Notes under the pieces: generated by a model
Told to the model about the DNA's origin: nothing
Seen by the model: the letters and a program-made list of their open reading frames with translations, nothing else
The model's database searches: none
Assembly: GCA_002323535.1 (NCBI GenBank)
Contig: DCQT01000125.1
Span: 58,452 to 73,467 of the forward strand
Origin: Bacteriovoracaceae bacterium UBA1511
GTDB taxonomy: Bacteria > Bdellovibrionota > Bacteriovoracia > Bacteriovoracales > Bacteriovoracaceae
Length of the DNA stretch: 15,016 bases
Reading direction: 5' to 3'
Translations under genes and position numbers: made by a program
Shown: piece by piece, positions 1-7,792 of the stretch
Layout: each line of letters opens with the position of its first letter
How positions within the stretch are numbered: position 1 is the first letter of the stretch

Positions 1-442
1 AGCAGCTGTTGAAGAAGGAATCGTTGTTGGTGGTGGTTCTGCACTTTTACATGCTTCAAAAGCTCTAGAGTCTCTGACTGGAACTAACGACGAGCAAACT
101 TTTGGTATTAAAATTGTTAAACGAGCTGTTCAAGAGCCTCTAAGACAAATTTCTCATAACGCAGGTGTTGAAGGATCTGTCGTTGTAAACGAAGTTTACG
201 GAACAAAAAAGACAACACATGGTTACAACGCAAGAGAAAATACTTACGAAGATCTAGTTGCAGCGGGTATTATTGACCCAACTAAAGTTGTTCGTTCAGC
301 ACTTCAAAATGCTGCTTCAGTTTCTGGATTAATGCTTACGACAGAAACAATGATTGCTGATCTTCCAAAAGAAGAAGGCGCAGGTGCACCAGCAATGCCA
401 GGTGGCATGGGTGGAATGGGCGGAATGCCAGGAATGATGTAG
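1..442 (+). CDS. groEL: Chaperonin GroEL (Hsp60), C-terminal part; 5' end outside window
   Basis: This is the C-terminal end (146 residues from base 2) of the large chaperonin subunit, which forms the double-ring cage that folds proteins with GroES and ATP in the cytoplasm. The visible part belongs to the equatorial ATPase domain. It contains GIVVGGGSALL near its start, the DPTKVVRSALQNAASVSGLM segment, and TTETMIADLPKEE before the tail. It ends in the typical flexible Gly/Met-rich tail (repeats of GGM, final PGMM) and stops with TAG at 440-442. All of these are hallmarks of bacterial group I chaperonins. The gene is followed by a strong intrinsic terminator, so it ends its transcription unit here. 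The identification is certain; only the upstream part, and any groES partner, cannot be seen. Confidence 0.98.
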   Translation, partial: AAVEEGIVVGGGSALLHASKALESLTGTNDEQTFGIKIVKRAVQEPLRQISHNAGVEGSVVVNEVYGTKKTTHGYNARENTYEDLVAAGIIDPTKVVRSALQNAASVSGLMLTTETMIADLPKEEGAGAPAMPGGMGGMGGMPGMM

Positions 443-469
443 TCCAAAAAACCATTCAGTATTAAATCA

Positions 470-492
470 GGGAGGCTTTGCCTCCCTTTTTT
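470..492 (+). terminator. Intrinsic terminator of groEL
   Basis: A perfect 7-bp GC-rich stem, GGGAGGC (470-476) and GCCTCCC (480-486), with a TTT loop is followed by six T residues (487-492). It lies 27 bp after the groEL stop codon and is the only textbook rho-independent terminator I find in the window. Confidence 0.95.
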
Positions 493-556
493 ATGGAAAA
501 AATTGCCTAGTTATATATCGGGGGGTTTTTTTTGTTTTTTTTTCCGAAAAGATTTA

Positions 557-997
557 GTGAAAGAAAAAATTTTGTATTTACTAGATTATAACCTTGAGGA
601 CAGCTTGAAAATAAGTCTTTGTCTTCATTTGCAAGCCCATAATTTTATTTTAGTCCCTGTTAATAATTTAAACCTAGATTATATTTCATATAAGGAGCGG
701 GGAACCTTGGTTTGTATCGGTAACTCAGTCAAGTCAATTAGAAAAATTCGTGAACTCAAGCGAAAGTATTTTAAATACGCTCTTCTTAGTAAAAAAATTA
801 ATTTAATTGAGTTTAATTATAATCTTCAAAAAGATGCAATATGGGGACAGATAAGAAACTACCATTGCTATAGTCTACCAATTGATTTTTTAAAAATGAG
901 TGAGCAAATCTCTAAGTCATACCATGAGTTCTTAAAAATTAACTCTAAATGGCCGGGAGGAAGAAGGTCAAAACTTAGCATAAAGCAATTAACCTAA
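557..997 (+). CDS. Small soluble protein of unknown function, possibly a degenerate receiver-like domain
   Basis: I do not recognise this protein (146 residues from the GTG at 557). The N terminus, KEKILYLLDYNLEDSLK, has the shape of a receiver-domain first strand with an acidic pair. The later segments GTLVCIGNSVKSIRKI and YSLPIDFLKMSEQI could be a strand-helix unit and the final Pro-containing loop and helix. I see no clear phospho-acceptor Asp, so if it is a receiver it is a degenerate one. The C-terminal tail is basic (WPGGRRSKLSIKQLT). The open frame extends back to a TTG at 503, but that stretch translates a G6-T8-G-T9 homopolymer tract into implausible Gly/Phe-rich sequence, so GTG 557 is preferred. 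No strong Shine-Dalgarno site supports either start. The next gene starts 10 bp downstream, which suggests an operon. Confidence 0.55.
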   Translation: MKEKILYLLDYNLEDSLKISLCLHLQAHNFILVPVNNLNLDYISYKERGTLVCIGNSVKSIRKIRELKRKYFKYALLSKKINLIEFNYNLQKDAIWGQIRNYHCYSLPIDFLKMSEQISKSYHEFLKINSKWPGGRRSKLSIKQLT

Positions 998-1007
998 AAG
1001 GTTCTAT

Positions 1008-1550
1008 ATGTTGGAAAAAAATATTTTAGGAGTAATAAAAGACGACATGAATGAATTAGTTCATCGTCTTAATTTCCACCAAGAAGGATACATGCGGGTT
1101 TTCTCGCTAGAAAGAACGAGAAAACACTTCGATGAAATTTTTTATTCTAGATACAACACTATCTCAGGCTCTGATTTAGCTTTAATTGATAATGAACACC
1201 TTCAAATAATAAGTAAATTTTATCACGAGGTCCTTGACTTGTTTCTTTACTTTAAGATGACTGAGGATATGCCCAGTGCTGTTACTAACAAACTTTCTAC
1301 ATCCTTAAAGCTCATCAACGACATACATACGGAGTTTGTTGATAAAGTTATCAAGATGGACCTTCTCGGATCTAGTGAAGATGAGGATGCTGACTCTGAA
1401 AAGGAGTCAGAAAGTGTTGATGATGTCTTAAACATTGAACTTGAGTCAGAGGAAGAGAAACCAATTAAAGATGAAGATGAAGAGGAAGAATTGACTGCTG
1501 CGATATCTATTGATGAATTAGAAGAGGACCCTCCGCCATTTGTTAAGTGA
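1008..1550 (+). CDS. Hypothetical protein with acidic C-terminal tail
   Basis: This 180-residue protein matches no family I recognise. Residues 1 to about 120 are predicted mostly helical and amphipathic (for example IISKFYHEVLDLFLYFKM). Residues from about 123 onward form a highly acidic, low-complexity tail rich in Glu, Asp and Ser, ending in EEDPPPFVK. There is no signal peptide or membrane segment, so it is probably cytoplasmic. The start ATG has an AAAGG-like ribosome site about 8 bp upstream, and the gene lies 10 bp behind the preceding one. The acidic tail resembles those of proteins that bind basic partners or nucleic-acid-binding proteins, but this is only an analogy. That the frame is real is supported by its length, its spacing and its place in a packed same-strand run. 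Confidence 0.7.
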   Translation: MLEKNILGVIKDDMNELVHRLNFHQEGYMRVFSLERTRKHFDEIFYSRYNTISGSDLALIDNEHLQIISKFYHEVLDLFLYFKMTEDMPSAVTNKLSTSLKLINDIHTEFVDKVIKMDLLGSSEDEDADSEKESESVDDVLNIELESEEEKPIKDEDEEEELTAAISIDELEEDPPPFVK

Positions 1551-1574
1551 AGCAAATAATGAAATAATCAAAAA

Positions 1575-2231
1575 ATGATTTGTCGTGCGATTTTATTATT
1601 GATTTTTCTTATAGCAGATTCCCAGGGGATAGACTCTAGAAGACTTGAGATACTAAGAGGCAGGAAAAATGTAGAGGATGGCAAGGTTTCATGGGACAAA
1701 AAATTCTCCTCTGAGCAATATATTTTTGGAAAAGATCCAGCAGACTCACTGACAAAATACGCAGAATTATTACCCGAAAAAAGGCTTAAGGTTCTAGACC
1801 TAGCGATGAGTGAGGGGAGAAATACTGTCTTTATGGCCAAGAAAGGGCATGATGTTACCGGAATAGATATATCATCTGTCGCAATTAAAAAAGCGAATGC
1901 CTTGGCGAAGGAAAATAATGTATCCTTTAAAGCAATTCTTTCGGACCTTATGAAGTACGAGTTTAAAGAAAATGAATTTGATGTGGTACTTTGTTATTAC
2001 TTCCTTGAAAGAAAGCTAATCAAGAAGATAAAAAAATGGGTCAAGCCTGGGGGGTACATAATATTTGAAAACTTTACTGTTAATGACCCTATTGAATCGA
2101 GAAAAAATAAAGATTATTTACTTCAAGAAAATGAGCTGATTTCACTTTTTAGGAATGAGAGAATTATTTACTTTCAAGAAATGTTCCACACAAATAGAAA
2201 GATCTCTTCAATCGTTGTTCAAAAGAAATAA
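1575..2231 (+). CDS. Class I SAM-dependent methyltransferase-like protein with signal-like N terminus
   Basis: The 218-residue product looks like a TehB/methyltransferase-25-type Rossmann methyltransferase. The family's entry region is present (SWDKKFSSEQYIFGKDP, about residues 39-55). Motif I is VLDLAMSEGRN (73-83), followed by GHDVTGIDIS with the ribose-binding acidic residue at D98, SDLMKYEF around 123-130, FDVVLCYYFLE around 135-145, and WVKPGGYIIFENF as the post-IV strand. Relatives usually have ACGEGRN in motif I; here Cys-Gly is replaced by Met-Ser (78-79). The first 18 residues (MICRAILLLIFLIADSQG) are a hydrophobic, signal-peptide-like segment. That is unexpected because S-adenosylmethionine is cytoplasmic. 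No in-frame start downstream of that segment precedes the catalytic core. The ribosome site is weak. It sits 24 bp after the acidic-tail gene. The substrate is unknown. Confidence 0.8.
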   Translation: MICRAILLLIFLIADSQGIDSRRLEILRGRKNVEDGKVSWDKKFSSEQYIFGKDPADSLTKYAELLPEKRLKVLDLAMSEGRNTVFMAKKGHDVTGIDISSVAIKKANALAKENNVSFKAILSDLMKYEFKENEFDVVLCYYFLERKLIKKIKKWVKPGGYIIFENFTVNDPIESRKNKDYLLQENELISLFRNERIIYFQEMFHTNRKISSIVVQKK

Positions 2232-2275
2232 TATTCCTCCTTGTGATGGCGTTTTTAAATTCTGGCAAACTATAT

Positions 2276-2947
2276 ATGGTGCTTAAAAGTATAATTATTC
2301 TTATATTTACTTTCCCAACAATAGGCTTTGCGGACCTTTCAAAGTTTAAGGCAAGGCTGTACTCAGTAAAAAAAGAAGTCCATCTGTTAAAATTTAGAGT
2401 TAACTTTCCAAATGCTCGGTTCTTGACCCCCGGAACTTCTGTTAAATTTAGGACTAATATAGGTTTGAACTACTACTGTGACGGAGTTGTCCTTTCAAAG
2501 TCAGTGAATCATTTTCTTTTGAAGGTCCCTCATATTGAAAATTGCTCAAGGTACCAAAACCTGTCTTTGGGAATTAATGCGGATTTTATTTCAACTGATT
2601 TAGAAAAAAATATTATTTCAGCTCAAGAATTGATTAATGTTTTGAACAAAAAAAGATTGGCGATTTTTGGAAAACTAAAAAGGGTAAAAAAACGACTGAC
2701 AACATTTGTGGAGAGGGAAAGTGCTGTAAATTTTAGATATGACACGCTGAGCAGCAAGTTAGAGGCGGAGCGTCAGGAGGCTCTTTTAGCACTGGAGTCT
2801 GAAAAAATTATGGACACCCAAAACTTTAAAAATTTCTCCAGTAAACTAGATGAAATAGACTTCAAGCTCGAAAAGTATCGAATTCACGATACAAATGACG
2901 TTGATGAAAGGTGGAGCTTAGATTATTCCAAATCGGAACTACGCTAA
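2276..2947 (+). CDS. Exported coiled-coil protein of unknown function
   Basis: From the ATG at 2276 the product has 223 residues and begins with a good signal peptide (MVLKSIIILIFTFPTIGFA, likely cleaved before DLSKF), so it should be periplasmic or outer-membrane associated. A strand-rich middle part has two Cys residues (YYCDGVV and IENCSRY) that could form a disulfide in the periplasm. The C-terminal half is strongly helical and charged (KKRLAIFGKLKRVKKRL, then a second stretch rich in Glu and Lys), which looks like a coiled coil. The frame is also open from a GTG at 2243 and an ATG at 2246; the 2276 start was chosen because it puts the signal peptide at the N terminus. I recognise no family. 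It lies directly behind the methyltransferase gene. Confidence 0.7.
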   Translation: MVLKSIIILIFTFPTIGFADLSKFKARLYSVKKEVHLLKFRVNFPNARFLTPGTSVKFRTNIGLNYYCDGVVLSKSVNHFLLKVPHIENCSRYQNLSLGINADFISTDLEKNIISAQELINVLNKKRLAIFGKLKRVKKRLTTFVERESAVNFRYDTLSSKLEAERQEALLALESEKIMDTQNFKNFSSKLDEIDFKLEKYRIHDTNDVDERWSLDYSKSELR

Positions 2948-3021
2948 ATTTCCATTTTTATTCACTTTTTAGTATATGGTGTCTTAGGAATTTTAATAAT
3001 TTATACCCAAGGCACAGCGAA

Positions 3022-4659
3022 ATGAAATTTTTAGCAATTATTTGTTTATTTTTGATCTCTTTTGCATCAATTGCAGTTACTCCTGATAAGCTAGGAAATG
3101 TAAACGCACCAAAAGACGGTACCTATAACTACAGATTAGGAAGTTTTCCTCCAACAATAAATCCGTTTTCATATACTGACGTTTACGCCGCAGAAGTTCA
3201 CTCCTACACACTTGAGTCTTTGTGTGATCGAAATATTGAAACCTATGAATGGCAACCACGTTTGGCAAAAAGTTGGGATGAAGCAAAAGATGGTAAGTCT
3301 ATTACTTTTACACTCAGAGACGGAATTAAGTGGCATGATGGAAAGCCTTTCACAGCAGAAGACATTAAATTCACATTTGATGCGATCATGGATAAAGACA
3401 ACACTTATAAGACAGCTCGCTTAAAGCCATACTATGAAAATATCGGATCCGTTGAGATTCTTGCACCAAATAAAGTAAAGTTTAATATCAAAACAGTTTA
3501 TTTTGGTAACTTCTCGACTGCTGCAGGTATGTCGATTGTACCAAAACACATCTATTCAGATACATCTAAGAAAAATCTTAAAAAACTTAATAAATCTATT
3601 GTTGGAACAGGTCCTTACGTTTTAAAGAAATACAAAAGAGGAAAAAAGATTGAATTAGTTAGAAATTCTAGTTGGTGGGGTAAAGATGAATCAATGTTTA
3701 AGCCACTATACAACTTCAAAAAAATTAGAATGAAAGTTTCTAAAGATGACAACCTAACTCTTACATTACTAGAAAAAGAAAAGCTTGATTTTATAGGCTT
3801 AACCGCAGAACAGTTTTTCAAAAAAACTGGTGGAAAAAAGTGGGGTAAAGAAGTTTTCAAGAAGAAGTATTCTAATAAGTCGCCTAAGTCATATGGTTTT
3901 ATTGGGATGAATTTAAAAAACCAACTTTTTAAAAACGTTAATGTTAGGAAAGCTCTTTACCACCTTGTGAATAGGCCTTTGATGATTGAGAAGTTTCTTT
4001 ATGGGATGAGTGTTCCAGCGACGGGCCCTTGGTACAGACAAAGTATTTATGCAGACCCTAGCGTTAAGCCAGTTGGGTTTGATCCAAAAAAAGCTCTTGA
4101 GCTTTTAAGAAAAGAGGGTTGGAAAGATTCTGATGGTGACATGATTCTTGATAAGAAGATTGATGGTAAAAAAGTGAATTTTTCTTTCACCCTTCTTGAG
4201 CCAAATAAAGACTTTGAGAAATATCTAACTATTTTCAAAGAGGATGCAAAGAAAGCAGGGATTGATGTAAGGATCAAAATTGTTGAGTGGAATACATTTA
4301 TCAAGCTTTTGGATGAAAGAAATTTTGAAGCAGTTCGTCTTGGATGGGGCGGAGGTGCTATTGATAATGATCCAAAACAAATATGGCATTCTGACTCTAT
4401 TGCAGGGTCTGGCTCAAACTTTGTTAGCTATTCCAACAAAAACGTAGATAAGTTGATTGATCAAGCAAGAAAGACTCTTAATCGTGATGAGAGAATTAAA
4501 GTTCTAAGAAAAGTATATAAGCAAATTGCAAGCGATGTGCCTTACTTGTTTTTATTCAACGCTGAATATAATTTCTATGGCCACACAAAAAGAATGAAAG
4601 GGCCTAAAGATACTTTTACATTTGGTATTGGTACAGACTACTGGTGGGTAAGTAAGTAA
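3022..4659 (+). CDS. Peptide-type ABC transporter periplasmic substrate-binding protein (family 5, YejA/OppA-like)
   Basis: This 545-residue protein is the extracytoplasmic receptor of an oligopeptide-type importer. It begins with a signal peptide (MKFLAIICLFLISFASIA, cleaved before VTPDK). The mature N terminus has NAPKDGTYNYRLGSFPPTINPF, which matches the start of the YejA/DppA group. It continues with the family 5 signature region (RLAKSWDEAKDGKSITFTL, then GIKWHDGKPFTAEDIKFTFD), VGTGPYVLKKY, and VRKALYHLVNRPLMI. A Ca-loop-like stretch, DSDGDMILD, lies at residues 369-377. The frame is open back to 2911, but that would overlap the previous gene and bury the signal peptide; ATG 3022 has an AAGG about 9 bp upstream. 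It is shorter than E. coli YejA (about 600 residues). yejB follows after 2 bp. Assignment to the YejA branch rests mainly on the neighbouring YejB/YejE genes. Confidence 0.93.
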   Translation: MKFLAIICLFLISFASIAVTPDKLGNVNAPKDGTYNYRLGSFPPTINPFSYTDVYAAEVHSYTLESLCDRNIETYEWQPRLAKSWDEAKDGKSITFTLRDGIKWHDGKPFTAEDIKFTFDAIMDKDNTYKTARLKPYYENIGSVEILAPNKVKFNIKTVYFGNFSTAAGMSIVPKHIYSDTSKKNLKKLNKSIVGTGPYVLKKYKRGKKIELVRNSSWWGKDESMFKPLYNFKKIRMKVSKDDNLTLTLLEKEKLDFIGLTAEQFFKKTGGKKWGKEVFKKKYSNKSPKSYGFIGMNLKNQLFKNVNVRKALYHLVNRPLMIEKFLYGMSVPATGPWYRQSIYADPSVKPVGFDPKKALELLRKEGWKDSDGDMILDKKIDGKKVNFSFTLLEPNKDFEKYLTIFKEDAKKAGIDVRIKIVEWNTFIKLLDERNFEAVRLGWGGGAIDNDPKQIWHSDSIAGSGSNFVSYSNKNVDKLIDQARKTLNRDERIKVLRKVYKQIASDVPYLFLFNAEYNFYGHTKRMKGPKDTFTFGIGTDYWWVSK

Positions 4660-4661
4660 TC

Positions 4662-5705
4662 ATGAGAAATTATATTTTAAGAAGGTTGCTAATTATGATC
4701 CCTACTTTGCTAGGGGTTACTATGATTGTTTTTACAATCATTAATCTTGCTCCAGGAAGTCCAATTGAGCAGAAGCTTCAGGCGTTAAGGTTTGGGGGCG
4801 CAGCGACTGGCGCACAGTCTGTCAATAGTTCCTCGGCAACGGGAACCCAGGACGGAGGTGTTTCTATTGAGGTTGTAGAAGCTCTCAAGAAGCAATATGG
4901 CTTTGATAAACCAATGCATGTTCGATACTTAATTTGGCTTAAAAATTTAGCTAAATTTGATTTTGGAGAGTCGTTTACTTATGAGGAGCCAGCGCTAGAT
5001 GTAATAAAGTCTAAGTTTCCCGTCTCCTTGCAGTTTGGGATCGCCAATTTAATTCTCACCTATTTGGTTTGTATTTTTCTTGGCGTTTACAAAGCGATAA
5101 CCAATGGCACGCGTTTTGATCTAACCTCTAGTGTCGTGCTTTTCGCCATGTATGCAATACCTGGTTTTATGCTTGGTATCCTTCTTATTCAATTTTTTGC
5201 GTCCGGAAATTATTTTGAATGGTTTCCTGTTCAAGGTTTAATGAGTGACGATTACGATGATTTTACTGCTCTTGGAATACTTTGGGATCGTATCCATCAC
5301 TTTGTTTTACCACTAACGTGCTACATGGTTGGTAGTTTCACAATGCTAACGATGCTAATGAAAAACTCTCTTCTTGAAGAAATTAAAAAAGACTACATTC
5401 GGACGGCTAGAGCAAAAGGTTTATCTGAAAAAGTTGTTTACTTAAAGCATGCTCTTCGAAATGCATTGATACCAATCGTCACTGGCATTGGAGGCTTTTT
5501 AACAATCTTTTTTGCTGGGTCTCTTTTAATCGAAGTTATTTTTAACCTAGATGGAATCGGCCAAATGAGCTATCAAGCTGTTTTAGAAAGAGATTATAAC
5601 GTCATTATGGCGTCGGTTTTTATCCAAAGTTTTTTAATGCTAATTGGTAATCTAATAAGTGACCTGGCTTATGTCCTCGTTGATCCAAGGATAGACTTCT
5701 CATGA
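4662..5705 (+). CDS. yejB: Oligopeptide/microcin C-type ABC transporter permease YejB
   Basis: This 347-residue inner-membrane permease is one half of the channel of a Yej-type importer, known in enterobacteria for uptake of peptides and microcin C. The start RNYILRRLLIMIPTLLGVT and then IINLAPGSPIEQ match the YejB/DppB N terminus. A Gly/Ser-rich insertion (about residues 46-69) in the first periplasmic loop is in the place where YejB is longer than DppB. Further marks are YGFDKPMHVRYLIWLKNLAKFDFGES, the cytoplasmic EAA coupling loop around residues 245-273 (YIRTARAKGLSEKVVYLKHA), and the ending SDLAYVLVDPRIDFS, almost identical in shape to E. coli YejB. About six hydrophobic segments are visible. 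Its stop overlaps the yejE start in an ATGA, which implies translational coupling. Confidence 0.95.
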   Translation: MRNYILRRLLIMIPTLLGVTMIVFTIINLAPGSPIEQKLQALRFGGAATGAQSVNSSSATGTQDGGVSIEVVEALKKQYGFDKPMHVRYLIWLKNLAKFDFGESFTYEEPALDVIKSKFPVSLQFGIANLILTYLVCIFLGVYKAITNGTRFDLTSSVVLFAMYAIPGFMLGILLIQFFASGNYFEWFPVQGLMSDDYDDFTALGILWDRIHHFVLPLTCYMVGSFTMLTMLMKNSLLEEIKKDYIRTARAKGLSEKVVYLKHALRNALIPIVTGIGGFLTIFFAGSLLIEVIFNLDGIGQMSYQAVLERDYNVIMASVFIQSFLMLIGNLISDLAYVLVDPRIDFS

Positions 5706-6724
5706 TAGAAAAACACCTAATATCCAATGAATTAACATTGAAGCGCTACCGTCGTTTTAAAAAAAGAAAGTTGGCAGTGGCATCAGTATATTTATTAGCA
5801 CTGTCAATTCTTTTAACATTTATTGCGCCATTGATTTCAAATTCAAAGCCTTTTTATATGAACTACAAAGGCGAAGGATATTTTCCCATCTTTAAAACTT
5901 ATCATCCAAAAGAGTTGGGGATTACAGATTCACTAACTATTGATTGGAAGAATTTAAACAAAGAAGATGTTAGTTCAGAAATTTGGCCTGTGGTGAAATG
6001 GGATCCATTTGAAAGTAATAAAGAAGTGGATTCTTACCCATCAGCACCAAGTGGTGTTAACTTAATGGGCACTGATGACCGGGGAAGAGATGTTCTTGCA
6101 AGACTTCTGTATGGATTTAAATATTCGATAAGTTATGCGCTTCTTGTTTGGGTTATTACTTACATAATCGGCACTTTTATAGGCGGATTAATGGGGTATT
6201 ATGGGGGGCGATTCGACTTCTTGTCTCAACGTGCTGTTGAAATTTTAAGTACGGTTCCTCAGTTTTTCCTTTTGATTATATTAATATCTATCTTTGAACC
6301 AAGTTTATTTTGGCTTGTGCTCATCTCAAGTATTTTTGGTTGGATACCTGTCAGTTATTACGTGCGCGCTGAGTTTCTAAAGAATAGAAAAAGAGAGTTT
6401 GTCGAGGCGGCGAAATCGCTTGGTGTTGGTGAATATAAAATCTTATTTAAACACATTTTACCTAACTCACTTACGCCCCTTATTACTTTTACTCCTTTTG
6501 CTATTGCGGCGGGGATATCAGGTCTTGCAAGTTTAGATTACCTAGGCTTTGGTCTTGAGGTTCCGACTCCGAGCTGGGGAGAGTTATTAGCGCAAGCTCA
6601 AAAAAATTATTCAATCGCTCCATGGCTTGCTATTTATCCATCACTTTGTCTATTTTTTACACTTACGGCATTAAACCTTATTGGTGAGGGTGTCAGAGAT
6701 GCAATGGATCCAAATTTAAGCTAA
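5702..6724 (+). CDS. yejE: Oligopeptide/microcin C-type ABC transporter permease YejE
   Basis: This 340-residue protein is the second permease and partner of YejB. After the first membrane helix it has the long periplasmic stretch typical of YejE: SKPFYMNYKGEGYFPIFKTY, with a later GTDDRGRDVLARLLYG. The membrane core follows, with the EAA loop at about residues 224-250 (EFVEAAKSLGVGEYKILFKH; EAA at 235-237), SLDYLGFGLEVPTPSWGELL, and the closing GEGVRDAMDPNLS, all close in form to E. coli YejE. Start ATG overlaps the yejB stop by 4 bp, and its TAA is followed with no gap by the ATG of the next gene. In E. coli the gene behind yejE is yejF, encoding the double ATPase; here it is replaced by a class III importer cluster. 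Confidence 0.95.
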   Translation: MIEKHLISNELTLKRYRRFKKRKLAVASVYLLALSILLTFIAPLISNSKPFYMNYKGEGYFPIFKTYHPKELGITDSLTIDWKNLNKEDVSSEIWPVVKWDPFESNKEVDSYPSAPSGVNLMGTDDRGRDVLARLLYGFKYSISYALLVWVITYIIGTFIGGLMGYYGGRFDFLSQRAVEILSTVPQFFLLIILISIFEPSLFWLVLISSIFGWIPVSYYVRAEFLKNRKREFVEAAKSLGVGEYKILFKHILPNSLTPLITFTPFAIAAGISGLASLDYLGFGLEVPTPSWGELLAQAQKNYSIAPWLAIYPSLCLFFTLTALNLIGEGVRDAMDPNLS

Positions 6725-7792
6725 ATGCAACAAATAATATTTATTATATTTTTAATTTACTCGGGCTCACTTCTTTCATGTGAGCCCTTTTCAAATGCGA
6801 AGCTTATAAAAAATAAATATGCAGAGTTTTTTAAAACTCATAAGACCAAAAACGGTTGGTTTGTTGACGTTTTGAATAGTAATAAAAGTGTTAGCGCTCG
6901 TTATTCAATTGATGTGGAGCACTCTTGTGATGATGTGACTAAAATAGCATTACCCAGTGCTATTGGATTAGTTTCCACAACATACTTTCCATTCGTCGAC
7001 GCTCTTGGAATGAAAAGTAGCATTAAATCCGTTTTTGGAAAAAGAAATTTTTTTGAAGGATCATTTGGAAAAAAGCCAGTGAATGACCTTGGCTCAAGTC
7101 CCAGTGTTGAGAAAATTCTAAAAACTGATCTTTCTACTTTATTTGGATACAGTCTAAATAATTCTGATAAGGATTTATTTCATCAACTTTTTAAATTTAA
7201 TTATCCTATTTTTATTGTCCATGAATTTATGGAGCAATCGCCTTTGGCAAAGGCTGAGTGGTTGAAGGTTTTTGGGATTGTTTTTAGAAAGTTCGAGCCA
7301 TCTGAAAAAATATTTTTAGACATTGAGAAAAACTATAATAAACAATTATCCAAAAAAAATGAAATGCCTAACAGTTTGAAAGTGTTAGTGGCGCAAGAGT
7401 ATGAGGGAAATTGGTATATCCCAGGAGAGAACTCTTATATTTATAAAATGTTAGATTCTTTAGGAGTTAAGGCTCTCCTCAGCCAAGGGGTAAAAGGTCG
7501 AAAAAAAGTTTCTAGGGATCAGATAATTAAATCACTTGAAGCTGCAGATATTTGGCTTCCTCAAAGTAATGAAAAAAATGCTGAGAAACTTTTTAAATAT
7601 TTAGGAGTATCTAAAGGTCATTTTAAAAATTTACGCGTGTTTAATATCACAAATAAAGTTGACCGGAAGGGCTCTAATGATTTTTGGCAAACGGGAGCGC
7701 TTCGAGCTGATTATGTTTTAAATGATTTGAGGCAAATTATGTCCTCTAATTCTGAGTCTTATCTTAATCTTAAGTGGTATGAGAAGTTATGA
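6725..7792 (+). CDS. Lipoprotein substrate-binding protein of a class III (BtuF/FecB-type) ABC importer
   Basis: This 355-residue lipoprotein should capture a metal chelate (ferric siderophore, heme or corrinoid) and deliver it to the FecCD-type permease encoded next. It has a signal II sequence with lipobox LLSC, so Cys19 would be lipidated. The helical-backbone binding-protein fold is shown by LVSTTYFPFVDALGMKSSIK, PSVEKILKTDLSTLFGYS (where relatives have the E-x-I-x-x-L-x-P-D-L region), PIFIVHEFMEQSPLAKAEWL (relatives: E-x-x-PLGRAEWIKFFG), and a second lobe with VLVAQEYEGNWYIPGENSY. The start follows the yejE stop directly. It overlaps the permease gene by an ATGA. The ligand cannot be told from sequence alone; a corrinoid is attractive because metH lies nearby, but that is weak evidence. 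Confidence 0.88.
   Translation: MQQIIFIIFLIYSGSLLSCEPFSNAKLIKNKYAEFFKTHKTKNGWFVDVLNSNKSVSARYSIDVEHSCDDVTKIALPSAIGLVSTTYFPFVDALGMKSSIKSVFGKRNFFEGSFGKKPVNDLGSSPSVEKILKTDLSTLFGYSLNNSDKDLFHQLFKFNYPIFIVHEFMEQSPLAKAEWLKVFGIVFRKFEPSEKIFLDIEKNYNKQLSKKNEMPNSLKVLVAQEYEGNWYIPGENSYIYKMLDSLGVKALLSQGVKGRKKVSRDQIIKSLEAADIWLPQSNEKNAEKLFKYLGVSKGHFKNLRVFNITNKVDRKGSNDFWQTGALRADYVLNDLRQIMSSNSESYLNLKWYEKL

Noticed and set aside
526..543. T-rich tract as a second terminator
   Set aside because: No GC-rich stem precedes it; the G run has no good complementary partner just upstream.
503..556. TTG start for the first gene after groEL
   Set aside because: The translated stretch is a homopolymer artefact (Gly/Phe run) right behind the groEL terminator; GTG 557 gives a plausible N terminus, although it is not certain.
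1247..1555. Minus-strand open frame with a very Ser-rich product
   Set aside because: It is the reverse of the acidic Glu/Asp-rich tail of the plus-strand gene; GAA/GAT codons read backwards give Ser and Phe. There is no ribosome site or family match.
2911..3021. Upstream extension of the peptide-binding protein
   Set aside because: It overlaps the previous gene and would place the signal peptide in the interior of the protein; ATG 3022 gives a normal exported binding protein.
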